Assembly: GCA_900016875.1 (NCBI GenBank)
Contig: FCNR01000054.1
Coordinates: 1 to 64,000, forward strand
Length of the DNA: 64,000 nt
Source of the DNA: Eubacteriaceae bacterium CHKCI004
GTDB lineage: Bacteria > Bacillota > Clostridia > Lachnospirales > Lachnospiraceae
Reading direction: 5' to 3'
Shown here: positions 1-7,375 of the stretch, piece by piece
Numbering within the stretch: the first letter of the stretch is position 1
How the letters are laid out: each line of letters begins with the position of its first letter
The notes under the pieces: model-generated
Seen by the model: only the letters and a program-made list of their open reading frames with translations
Database searches by the model: none
What the model was told of the DNA's origin: nothing
Translations under genes and position numbers: made by a program

Positions 1-36
1 AGCTTTGTCGGCAAGATTGACTTGCCCGAAGCCTAA
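1..36 (+). CDS. 3' end of an upstream coding sequence, unidentified
   Basis: Frame 1 reads SFVGKIDLPEA and stops at TAA (34-36). Only 11 residues are visible, too few to identify the family. In Tn1549-like elements the VirD4/TraG-type coupling protein gene normally lies just before Maff2 and TrbL, so this could be its C-terminus; that is inference from gene order only. Confidence 0.3.
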   Translation, partial: SFVGKIDLPEA

Positions 37-43
37 CGCCCGA

Positions 44-92
44 CCTATCCGACACAATGGCCAAGTGCCGGATAGGAACGGCAAAATTTTTT
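44..92 (+). terminator. Possible intrinsic terminator after the upstream gene
   Basis: An 8-bp inverted repeat CCTATCCG/CGGATAGG (44-51 and 69-76) is followed after a short gap by a T run (87-92). The 17-nt loop and the gap before the Ts make it a weak candidate. Confidence 0.35.
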
Positions 93-122
93 ACACTTCT
101 ATTACTTCTTTATCACACATAA

Positions 123-221
123 GCAAAGTCCCAGGGCATGAAGCAGCTCATGGCTGGCGCTGGCGTCGCCGTGGTCGGCATGGTCCTCGTACCCCTGCTC
201 TCCAGCCTGTTCACCGTCTGA
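123..221 (+). pseudogene. Maff2-family conjugation protein, 5' end missing
   Basis: The frame reads AKSQGMKQLMAGAGVAVVGM and continues as one hydrophobic segment to TGA at 219-221. This matches the C-terminal half of Maff2 proteins, small membrane proteins encoded just before TrbL in Tn1549-like elements. The matching frame is closed by TAA at 120-122, so the N-terminal half and start codon are absent. An internal ATG at 138 would give a 27-residue single-pass peptide, but no good ribosome-binding site precedes it. A deletion joining the upstream intergenic region to the middle of Maff2 is the simplest reading. Confidence 0.6.
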
Positions 222-304
222 TCGCTCCCGTCGTTAAGCTGTCATAAGAAATCCTTGCCGCCCCTGCCCCCAAGCGGGGGCGGCTGAAAGGAGGTTGACA
301 CCGT

Positions 305-1174
305 ATGGATTTCTTACTCGATGCCCTTACTGACTGGCTCAAGGAAATGTTGGTAGGCGGCATTATGAGCAACTTATCGGGGATGTTCGATAGCGTGAAC
401 CAGCAGGTCGCAGACATTGCGACACAGGTGGGCCAGACCCCGCAGGGCTGGAACGGGAGTATTTTCAGCATGATCCAAAATCTCTCCAACTCCATCATGG
501 TGCCGATTGCTGGCGTGATCCTGGCTATCGTGATGACGCTGGAGCTGATTCAGATGATTACCGACAAGAACAACCTGCATGATGTGGACACCTGGATGAT
601 CTTCAAGTGGGTGTTCAAATCTGCCGCTGCCATCCTCATCGTCTCAAACACCTGGAACATCGTGATGGGCGTGTTTGACGCAGCTCAAAGTGTGGTGGCG
701 CAGGCGGCGGGCATCATCGGTTCCGACGCTTCCATCGACATCTCCTCTGTCATGACCGATATGGAGTCCCGGCTGATGGATATGGACCTGGGGCCGCTGT
801 TCGGCCTGTGGTTCCAGTCGCTCTTTATCGGCATTACCATGTGGGCGCTTTACATTTGTATCTTTATCGTGATTTATGGCCGTATGATTGAGATTTACCT
901 TGTGACCTCGGTGGCTCCCATCCCTATGGCCACCATGATGGGCAAGGAATGGGGCGGTATGGGCCAGAACTATCTGCGCTCGTTGATCGCCCTGGGCTTC
1001 CAGGCATTTCTCATCATCGTCTGTGTGGCGATCTACGCCGTGCTGGTGCAGAGTATTGCCACCGAATCCGACATCATTATGGCCATCTGGAGCTGCGTGG
1101 GCTATACGGTCCTGTTGTGCTTTACGCTCTTTAAGACCGGCAGCCTCGCAAAATCCGTTTTCAATGCACATTAA
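305..1174 (+). CDS. VirB6/TrbL-like conjugal transfer membrane protein (CD1112-type)
   Basis: A 289-residue polytopic membrane protein, expected to form part of the inner-membrane channel of the type IV secretion apparatus. Several long hydrophobic segments are visible (roughly residues 58-85, 98-122, 165-200 and 215-275), separated by short charged loops, as in TrbL/VirB6 relatives of Tn1549-like ICEs. The start at 305 follows AAAGGAGG at 288-295. It is followed by PrgI and VirB4 genes in the same direction with short gaps, the usual order of the transfer operon. Family assignment rests on sequence style and context; the exact subfamily is less certain. Confidence 0.85.
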   Translation: MDFLLDALTDWLKEMLVGGIMSNLSGMFDSVNQQVADIATQVGQTPQGWNGSIFSMIQNLSNSIMVPIAGVILAIVMTLELIQMITDKNNLHDVDTWMIFKWVFKSAAAILIVSNTWNIVMGVFDAAQSVVAQAAGIIGSDASIDISSVMTDMESRLMDMDLGPLFGLWFQSLFIGITMWALYICIFIVIYGRMIEIYLVTSVAPIPMATMMGKEWGGMGQNYLRSLIALGFQAFLIIVCVAIYAVLVQSIATESDIIMAIWSCVGYTVLLCFTLFKTGSLAKSVFNAH

Positions 1175-1194
1175 CCAGGAAGGAGGTAATCCCT

Positions 1195-1617
1195 TTGGCT
1201 TATGTACCTGTACCCAAGGATCTTACGAAAGTCAAAACCAAGGTCGCGTTCAACTTAACCAAGAGGCAGCTTGTCTGCTTCGGCGGCGGTGCGCTGATCG
1301 GCGTACCGCTTTTCTTCCTGCTCCGGGGGCCTGTGGGAAACAGCGTGGCTGCCATGTGTATGATGCTGGTCATGCTGCCCTTCTTCATGCTGGCGATGTA
1401 TGAAAAACACGGTCAGCCCCTGGAAAAGATCGTGGGCAATATCATCAAGGTGGCCGTCATCCGGCCCAAGGAGCGCCCGTATCAGACCAACAACTTCTAT
1501 GCCGTTTTGGAACGGCAGGAAAAACTCGACAAGGAGGTGTATGACATTGTTCACGGTAATCAAAAGCTGGCTGCACCGGCTGTTCGGAAAAGACGAAAAG
1601 ACCGCGCAGCCGGTTAA
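1195..1617 (+). CDS. PrgI family mobile element protein
   Basis: A 140-residue protein starting MAYVPVPKDLTKVKTKVAFN, with two adjacent transmembrane segments (about residues 27-72) and a basic C-terminus, the hallmark of PrgI/TcpE-like proteins that accompany VirB4 in Gram-positive conjugation systems. The start is TTG at 1195, chosen because AGGAGG (1182-1187) lies 7 nt upstream. Its 3' end overlaps the start of the VirB4 gene by about 70 bp in another frame, consistent with translational coupling within the transfer operon. Confidence 0.85.
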   Translation: MAYVPVPKDLTKVKTKVAFNLTKRQLVCFGGGALIGVPLFFLLRGPVGNSVAAMCMMLVMLPFFMLAMYEKHGQPLEKIVGNIIKVAVIRPKERPYQTNNFYAVLERQEKLDKEVYDIVHGNQKLAAPAVRKRRKDRAAG

Positions 1618-4009
1618 TCAGAAAAAGATGAAAAAGCTGTCCCGCGCCGACAGAAAGCAGATCGAGGCTGCCATTGCCCGTGCCAATCGCACAGACAAAA
1701 AGAAAAAATCGGCTCAGGACAGTATCCCCTATGAACGGATGTGGCCGGACGGCATCTGCCGTGTGGCAGGCAGCCGCTACACAAAGACCATCCAATTCCA
1801 GGACATCAACTATCAGCTCTCGCAGAACGAGGACAAGACAGCGATCTTCGAGGGCTGGTGCGATTTCCTCAACTACTTCGACAGCTCCATTCAGTTCCAG
1901 CTGTCCTTTTTGAACCTGGCAGCCTCTGAGGAGACCTTTGCCCGCGCCATCAACATTCCTCTCCAGGGGGATGATTTTGACAGCATCCGGGTGGAGTACA
2001 CCACCATGCTGCAAAACCAGCTGGCAAGAGGCAACAACGGTCTTATCAAGACCAAGTACCTGACTTTCGGCATCGACGCCGACAGCCTCAAGGCCGCCAA
2101 GCCCCGTCTGGAGCGCATTGAGACCGACATTCTCAACAACTTCAAACGCCTGGGCGTGGCCGCCGAGACCCTGGACGGCAAGGCGCGGCTGGCACAGCTT
2201 CACGGCATTTTCCACATGGATGAACAGGTGCCGTTCCGCTTTGAATGGGACTGGCTGGCTCCGTCCGGTCTGTCCACCAAGGATTTCATCGCGCCGTCCG
2301 GCTTCGAGTTCCGCACCGGCAAACAGTTCCGTATGGGTAAAAAATACGGGGCTGTTTCTTTTTTGCAGATCCTCGCCCCGGAGCTGAATGACCGGATGCT
2401 GGCGGATTTTCTGGATATGGAAAGCTCTCTGATCGTCAGCCTGCATATCCAGTCCGTAGATCAGATCAAGGCCATCAAGACGGTCAAGCGGAAAATCACC
2501 GACCTGGATAAATCCAAAATTGAGGAACAGAAAAAAGCCGTCCGCGCCGGATATGACATGGACATCATTCCCTCCGACCTTGCCACCTACGGTGCCGAGG
2601 CCAAGAAGCTCTTGCAGGATTTGCAGAGCCGAAACGAGCGAATGTTCCTTGTGACCTTCCTGGTGCTGAACACGGCGGACAATCCCCGGCAGCTGGGCAA
2701 CAATGTGTTCCAGGCCAGTTCCATCGCACAGAAGTACAACTGCCAGCTGACAAGGCTTGACTTCCAGCAGGAAGAAGGGCTGATGTCTGCGCTGCCCTTG
2801 GGCCTCAATCAGATCGAGATTCAGCGGGGGCTGACCACCAGTTCCACGGCTATCTTTGTTCCGTTCACCACCCAGGAGCTTTTCCAGAACGGCAAAGAGG
2901 CGCTGTACTACGGTATCAACGCCCTGTCCAACAACCTCATCATGGTGGACCGCAAGCTGCTGAAAAACCCCAACGGACTGATTCTCGGCACCCCTGGTTC
3001 CGGCAAGTCCTTCAGCGCCAAGCGCGAGATCGCCAACTGTTTCCTGCTCACCAATGATGACATCATTATCTGCGACCCGGAGGCCGAGTACGCGCCCTTG
3101 GTGGAGCGCCTGCATGGGCAGGTCATCAAGATTTCGCCCACCAGCAGCAATTACATTAACCCTATGGATTTGAACCTGGACTACTCGGACGATGAAAGTC
3201 CGCTGTCTCTCAAGTCCGACTTCATCCTGTCTCTGTGCGAGCTGATCGTAGGCGGCAAAGAGGGCTTGCAGCCGGTTCAGAAAACCATCATTGACCGCTG
3301 TGTGCGGCTGGTGTATCAGGACTATCTCAATGACCCCCGCCCGGAGAATATGCCCATCCTGGAGGACCTCTACAACCTGCTGCGGGCGCAGGACGAGAAA
3401 GAGGCGCAGTACATCGCCACGGCGCTGGAAATCTATGTGACCGGCTCCCTCAATGTGTTTAACCATCAGAGCAATGTGGACATCAACAACCGTATCGTCT
3501 GCTACGACATCAAGGAGCTGGGCAAGCAGCTGAAAAAGATCGGTATGCTGGTGGTCCAGGACCAAGTGTGGAACCGCGTTACCATCAACCGTGCTGCCCA
3601 CAAATCCACCCGTTACTACATCGACGAGATGCACCTGCTGCTGAAAGAGGAACAGACCGCCGCCTACACGGTGGAGATTTGGAAGCGGTTCAGAAAATGG
3701 GGCGGCATCCCCACCGGCATCACGCAGAATGTCAAAGACTTGCTTTCTTCCCGCGAGGTGGAGAACATCTTTGAGAACTCCGACTTCGTGTATATGCTCA
3801 ACCAGGCGGGCGGGGACCGGCAGATTCTCGCCAAGCAGCTGGGCATTTCCCCTCACCAGCTTTCCTATGTGACCCACTCCAGCGAGGGCGAGGGCCTGCT
3901 GTTCTATGGCTCCACGATCCTGCCTTTCGTGGACCATTTCCCCAAGAACACCGAGCTGTACCGCATTATGACCACCAAACCCCAGGAACTGAAAAAGGAG
4001 GATGAATGA
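1547..4009 (+). CDS. virB4: VirB4-like conjugation ATPase
   Basis: An 820-residue cytoplasmic ATPase that energises the type IV secretion channel. Walker A GTPGSGKS is near residue 484 and Walker B YYIDEMHLLL near residue 690; the C-terminal half is the HerA/FtsK-like VirB4 ATPase domain and the N-terminal half the CagE/TrbE-type domain. The start is TTG at 1547 (MFTVIKSWLHRLFGK) because AAGGAGGTG (1531-1539) lies just upstream; an in-frame CTG/ATG-rich extension further upstream would only read the PrgI gene out of frame. Its stop overlaps the next start (ATGA-type overlap at 4006-4009). Nothing suggests inactivation. Confidence 0.93.
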   Translation: MFTVIKSWLHRLFGKDEKTAQPVNQKKMKKLSRADRKQIEAAIARANRTDKKKKSAQDSIPYERMWPDGICRVAGSRYTKTIQFQDINYQLSQNEDKTAIFEGWCDFLNYFDSSIQFQLSFLNLAASEETFARAINIPLQGDDFDSIRVEYTTMLQNQLARGNNGLIKTKYLTFGIDADSLKAAKPRLERIETDILNNFKRLGVAAETLDGKARLAQLHGIFHMDEQVPFRFEWDWLAPSGLSTKDFIAPSGFEFRTGKQFRMGKKYGAVSFLQILAPELNDRMLADFLDMESSLIVSLHIQSVDQIKAIKTVKRKITDLDKSKIEEQKKAVRAGYDMDIIPSDLATYGAEAKKLLQDLQSRNERMFLVTFLVLNTADNPRQLGNNVFQASSIAQKYNCQLTRLDFQQEEGLMSALPLGLNQIEIQRGLTTSSTAIFVPFTTQELFQNGKEALYYGINALSNNLIMVDRKLLKNPNGLILGTPGSGKSFSAKREIANCFLLTNDDIIICDPEAEYAPLVERLHGQVIKISPTSSNYINPMDLNLDYSDDESPLSLKSDFILSLCELIVGGKEGLQPVQKTIIDRCVRLVYQDYLNDPRPENMPILEDLYNLLRAQDEKEAQYIATALEIYVTGSLNVFNHQSNVDINNRIVCYDIKELGKQLKKIGMLVVQDQVWNRVTINRAAHKSTRYYIDEMHLLLKEEQTAAYTVEIWKRFRKWGGIPTGITQNVKDLLSSREVENIFENSDFVYMLNQAGGDRQILAKQLGISPHQLSYVTHSSEGEGLLFYGSTILPFVDHFPKNTELYRIMTTKPQELKKEDE

Positions 4010-4380
4010 CCATGAAACCCAACACCGAACTGAATACCATGATGTTTTTTGACGATGCCCTGGAGGGTGAGCGCACCCAGCTGCTCACCGAGCTGGCCGA
4101 TGCCGTCAGCGAGACCCGCACGGCGGCGGATCAGGCTGCGGAGCTGAACGAGGACGGCGAAGCGGGCCTGCTGCGCCTGACGGAAATCTGGTGCGCCATG
4201 AACGGCGTCCCGGCCATCGTCATCTTCGAGGGCGGGCAGTCCGAGCTGCTGGCCAATGTGGTGGCGCAGATCTACGCCCATCTGCTTCAGCACCCCTCCC
4301 GTGACCCTGTGGGGCTGGCCGTCTATGTGGAGCTGCGCTACATGACGGCCTCCCTCATGTTGGGGGAATGGTTTGAATAA
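4006..4380 (+). CDS. Conserved hypothetical protein of the transfer operon
   Basis: A 124-residue acidic, mostly helical soluble protein between VirB4 and the CHAP hydrolase. No catalytic motif is recognisable. It overlaps VirB4 by 4 bp at its start and the next gene by 8 bp at its end, so it is clearly part of the co-translated operon. AAGGAGG at 3995-4001 could serve either the ATG at 4006 or the one at 4012 (MKPNTEL). Position suggests a structural or accessory part of the transfer machinery, but no function can be assigned from sequence. Confidence 0.75.
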   Translation: MTMKPNTELNTMMFFDDALEGERTQLLTELADAVSETRTAADQAAELNEDGEAGLLRLTEIWCAMNGVPAIVIFEGGQSELLANVVAQIYAHLLQHPSRDPVGLAVYVELRYMTASLMLGEWFE

Positions 4381-6109
4381 GGAACCGCGCCTGCGCTTTA
4401 CGGACGAGGAACGGGCTGACCCGGCTCTGGAGAAGCCCATCCGTAAGGCGGACAAGGCCGCCGCCAAAGCAGACAAGGCGCAGGCCAAAATCCCCAAAAA
4501 GCAGGTCCGGCAAAAGACGGTGGACCCGGAGACCGGCAAAGTGACCACCAAGCTGGTGCTGGAGGACAAGAAGAAGCCGCCCTCCAAATTGTCCCATGCG
4601 GTGCGGGATACCCCCGCCAATGCCGCTCTGGGGAAGCTCCACAAGGAAATCCGGGAGACCGAACAGGACAATGTGGGCGTGGAGAGCGCCCACAAGTCCG
4701 AGGAGGCTGCCGAGACCGGCGTTAGGCTTGCACGGGAAGGCTACCGCAGCCACAAGTTGAAGCCCTACCGCAAGGCGGCCCAGGCCGAGCAGAAGCTGGA
4801 GAAGGCCAATGTGAACGCCTTGTATCAGAAGTCCCTGCGGGAAAATCCCCAGCTTGCCAGCAACCCCATCTCCCGCTGGCAGCAGAAACAGGCCATCAAA
4901 AAGGAATACGCTGCCGCCAAGCGCGCCGGTCAAGCTGTCGGGAACACCGCCAAGACTGCGGAGGCCACCGGCATGGCGGCCAAGGCGGTCAAGGAGAAAG
5001 CCCAGCAAGCGGGCGCGTTTGTCATGCGCCACAAAAAGGGCTTTTTGATTGCGGGTGCGATCTTCCTGCTGGTCTGTATGCTGCTCAACACCATGTCCTC
5101 CTGCTCCATGATGGCGCAGAGTATCGGTTCCGTGGTGTCCGGCACCACCTACCCGTCGGATGATCCTGAGCTGGTGGCGGTGGAGGCCGACTACGCTGCC
5201 AAAGAAACGGCGCTGCAAGCCGAGATCGACAACATCGAAAGCAGCCATCCGGGGTATGACGAGTACCGCTATGACCTGGATATGATCGGGCATGACCCCC
5301 ATGAGCTGGCAGCCTACCTGTCCGCCGTGCTGCAAGGCTATACCCGGCAGAGCGCCCAGGCCGAGCTGGAGCGCGTGTTCGACGCACAGTATGAACTGAC
5401 GCTTACCGAGGAAGTGGAGATACGATACCGCACCGAAACTTCCACGGACCCCGTGACCGGCGAGACGACCACCGAGGAAGTCCCGTATGAGTATTACATT
5501 CTGAATGTGAAGCTCACCAGCAAGCCCATATCTTCCGTGGCTTCGGAGCTGCTAACCCCGGAACAGCTGGAAATGTACCAGGTGTACCGGCAGACGCTGG
5601 GCAACAAGCCGCTGATCTTCGGCGGCGGCTCCCCGGATACGAGCAACTCCGAGGACCTGACCGGCGTGGTATTCGTCAACGGCACCCGCCCCGGCAATCA
5701 GGCCGTGGTGGACATAGCCAAAAGTCAGGTGGGCAATGTGGGCGGTCAGCCCTACTGGAGCTGGTACGGCTTCAATTCCCGTGTGGAATGGTGCGCCTGC
5801 TTCGTGTCCTGGTGCTACGGCCAGATGGGGCTGTCCGAGCCGCGCTTTGCCGCCTGCCAGTCCCAGGGTATTCCGTGGTTCCAGTCTCACGGACAATGGG
5901 GCGGGCGTGATTACGCCAATATCGCCCCCGGCGACGCCATCTTCTTTGACTGGGACCTGGATGGCAGCGCCGACCATGTGGGCCTTGTGGTCGGCACAGA
6001 CGGCAGCCGGGTCTACACCGTGGAGGGCAATTCTGGCGACGCCTGCAAGATCAAGAGTTATTCCCTGTCCTACGAGTGCATCAAGGGCTACGGCCTGATG
6101 AACTGGTAA
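4373..6109 (+). CDS. Conjugative CHAP-domain cell-wall hydrolase (CD1108-type)
   Basis: A 578-residue protein with a long charged Lys/Ala-rich N-terminal region (1-215), one membrane segment (about 222-245, FLIAGAIFLLVCMLL), a middle domain, and a C-terminal CHAP-type amidase/peptidase domain (about 445-578). The likely catalytic Cys474 lies in EWCACFVSWC and His535 in SADHVGLV. Such VirB1-like proteins open peptidoglycan locally so the transfer channel can be built. The start is TTG at 4373, overlapping the preceding stop; GGGGG at 4362-4366 is the only nearby ribosome-binding site. Catalytic residues appear intact. Confidence 0.88.
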   Translation: MNKEPRLRFTDEERADPALEKPIRKADKAAAKADKAQAKIPKKQVRQKTVDPETGKVTTKLVLEDKKKPPSKLSHAVRDTPANAALGKLHKEIRETEQDNVGVESAHKSEEAAETGVRLAREGYRSHKLKPYRKAAQAEQKLEKANVNALYQKSLRENPQLASNPISRWQQKQAIKKEYAAAKRAGQAVGNTAKTAEATGMAAKAVKEKAQQAGAFVMRHKKGFLIAGAIFLLVCMLLNTMSSCSMMAQSIGSVVSGTTYPSDDPELVAVEADYAAKETALQAEIDNIESSHPGYDEYRYDLDMIGHDPHELAAYLSAVLQGYTRQSAQAELERVFDAQYELTLTEEVEIRYRTETSTDPVTGETTTEEVPYEYYILNVKLTSKPISSVASELLTPEQLEMYQVYRQTLGNKPLIFGGGSPDTSNSEDLTGVVFVNGTRPGNQAVVDIAKSQVGNVGGQPYWSWYGFNSRVEWCACFVSWCYGQMGLSEPRFAACQSQGIPWFQSHGQWGGRDYANIAPGDAIFFDWDLDGSADHVGLVVGTDGSRVYTVEGNSGDACKIKSYSLSYECIKGYGLMNW

Positions 6110-6139
6110 GGCCGATTTATGAGAAAAGGAGTGATTGAA

Positions 6140-6397
6140 ATGGCTAAGAACAAAATCCAGCGCATTGACCAGGAGATTGCCAAGGTCCGCGAGAAGATCG
6201 CGGAGTACCAGGACAAGCTGAAAACCCTGGAGGCGCAGAAAACCGAGGCGGAGAACCTGGAAATCGTTCAGATGGTGCGCGCCCTGCGGCTGACCCCGGA
6301 GCAGCTGAACGCCATGCTCTCCGGTGGTACGGTCCCTGGCATGGCCGCTGCCTCCGCCAACTACAACGAACAGGAGGATACCGACCATGAAGAATAA
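6140..6397 (+). CDS. DUF4315 family protein
   Basis: An 85-residue coiled-coil protein (MAKNKIQRIDQEIAKVREKI, with heptad-like charge pattern through residue 45). This is the DUF4315 family, found only in Tn1549-like transfer operons, between the CHAP hydrolase and DUF4366. The start at 6140 follows AAAAGGAGTG; the in-frame ATG at 6119 has no ribosome-binding site. Its last 11 bp overlap the next gene. Function is unknown. Confidence 0.85.
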   Translation: MAKNKIQRIDQEIAKVREKIAEYQDKLKTLEAQKTEAENLEIVQMVRALRLTPEQLNAMLSGGTVPGMAAASANYNEQEDTDHEE

Positions 6398-7160
6398 GAA
6401 AATTTTCAAAACCCTTTCGGCCCTCTGCGCCGCCCTGGTGCTGATGATGGGCCTTTCCGTGACTGCCTTTGCCCAGGGAACGGAAGAACTTCCGGCGGAG
6501 GATGCCACCAACGACAGCAATGTGGTCGTGGAGGAAACCGAGGACAGTCCGGCCCTGACCCCGGATGGCAACGCCGCCCTGGTGGATGATTTCGGCGACA
6601 ACAAGCAGCTCATCACCGTCACCACCAAGGCAGGCAACTACTTCTACATCCTCATTGACCGGGCCAACGAGGACAAGGAAACCGCTGTCCACTTCTTAAA
6701 CCAGGTGGACGAGGCGGACCTGATGGCGCTGATGGAGGACGGTCAGACCACCCAGGAGCAGCCCGCCACCTGTACCTGTACGGAGAAATGTGTGGCCGGT
6801 GCGGTGAATACGGCCTGCCCGGTGTGTGCCACCAATATGAGCGCCTGCACGGGTAAGGAGCCGGAACCGGAGACCCCGGAAGAAACCCCGGAACCGGAAG
6901 AACCGGCGCAGAAACCCGCAGGACTGAATCCGGCCATTCTTTTGGCGGTGCTGGCTCTGATGGGTGGCGGCGGCGCTTTTGCCTACTTTAAGCTGGTAAA
7001 AAGCAGACCCAAGACCAAGGGCAACGACAATTTGGACGATTATGACTACGGCGAGGATGATACCGATCAGGAGGACGAGGACTCCTGGGAGACCGAGGAA
7101 TCTGACGAGCCGGACGCTGACGGGGGCGGCGACGAGGAAAGCGAGGACAAGACGGTTTGA
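6387..7160 (+). CDS. DUF4366-type exported membrane-anchored protein (CD1107-type)
   Basis: A 257-residue protein with a clear signal peptide (MKNKKIFKTLSALCAALVLM, cleavage near AFA-QG), an acidic extracellular region, a Cys-rich stretch (about 130-155, CTCTEKC then CPVC), a Pro/Glu-rich spacer, one transmembrane helix (about 182-203) and a very acidic cytoplasmic tail. This architecture is that of DUF4366 proteins in Tn1549-like transfer operons, probably surface components of the conjugation apparatus. The start at 6387 follows AACAGGAGG; the frame is open upstream without a better start. Confidence 0.85.
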   Translation: MKNKKIFKTLSALCAALVLMMGLSVTAFAQGTEELPAEDATNDSNVVVEETEDSPALTPDGNAALVDDFGDNKQLITVTTKAGNYFYILIDRANEDKETAVHFLNQVDEADLMALMEDGQTTQEQPATCTCTEKCVAGAVNTACPVCATNMSACTGKEPEPETPEETPEPEEPAQKPAGLNPAILLAVLALMGGGGAFAYFKLVKSRPKTKGNDNLDDYDYGEDDTDQEDEDSWETEESDEPDADGGGDEESEDKTV

Positions 7161-7375
7161 CCCGCTTCACCGACAGCCCCTATGAACGCATGATGACACG
7201 CAGGCCGGAGGGCGGGAAGGAAACTTCCCGTCCTCCTACTTTATCTCCCGGCCACCCCTGTTATGGCTGCGGAAATTACCGTGACGGTCAGCCCTGCGTG
7301 GGATTCTGCCACCGGCAGCTGACCGCATGGCTGCGGGAAAGGAGGATGAAAAACCATGAAGCTGGTGATCGCTGA
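7157..7375 (+). CDS. Small Cys-rich conserved protein of the transfer operon
   Basis: A 72-residue basic protein with a compact cysteine cluster (CYGCGNYRDGQPCVGFC, residues 35-51) suited to binding one metal ion. It overlaps the preceding gene by 4 bp and the topB start by 20 bp, so it is tightly placed in the operon. Similar small Cys-rich proteins occur at this position in related ICEs, from memory of the family; no function is known. Confidence 0.6.
   Translation: MTRFTDSPYERMMTRRPEGGKETSRPPTLSPGHPCYGCGNYRDGQPCVGFCHRQLTAWLRERRMKNHEAGDR

Noticed and set aside
5..247. 80-codon plus-strand frame at the window start
   Set aside because: It reads the Maff2 remnant in the wrong frame; the true frame gives KSQGMKQLMAG.
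1457..3937. Long minus-strand open frame opposite VirB4 (826 codons)
   Set aside because: It is the antisense shadow of a clear ATPase gene with high GC in third positions; composition is His/Gln/Leu-biased and no domain or ribosome-binding site is seen.
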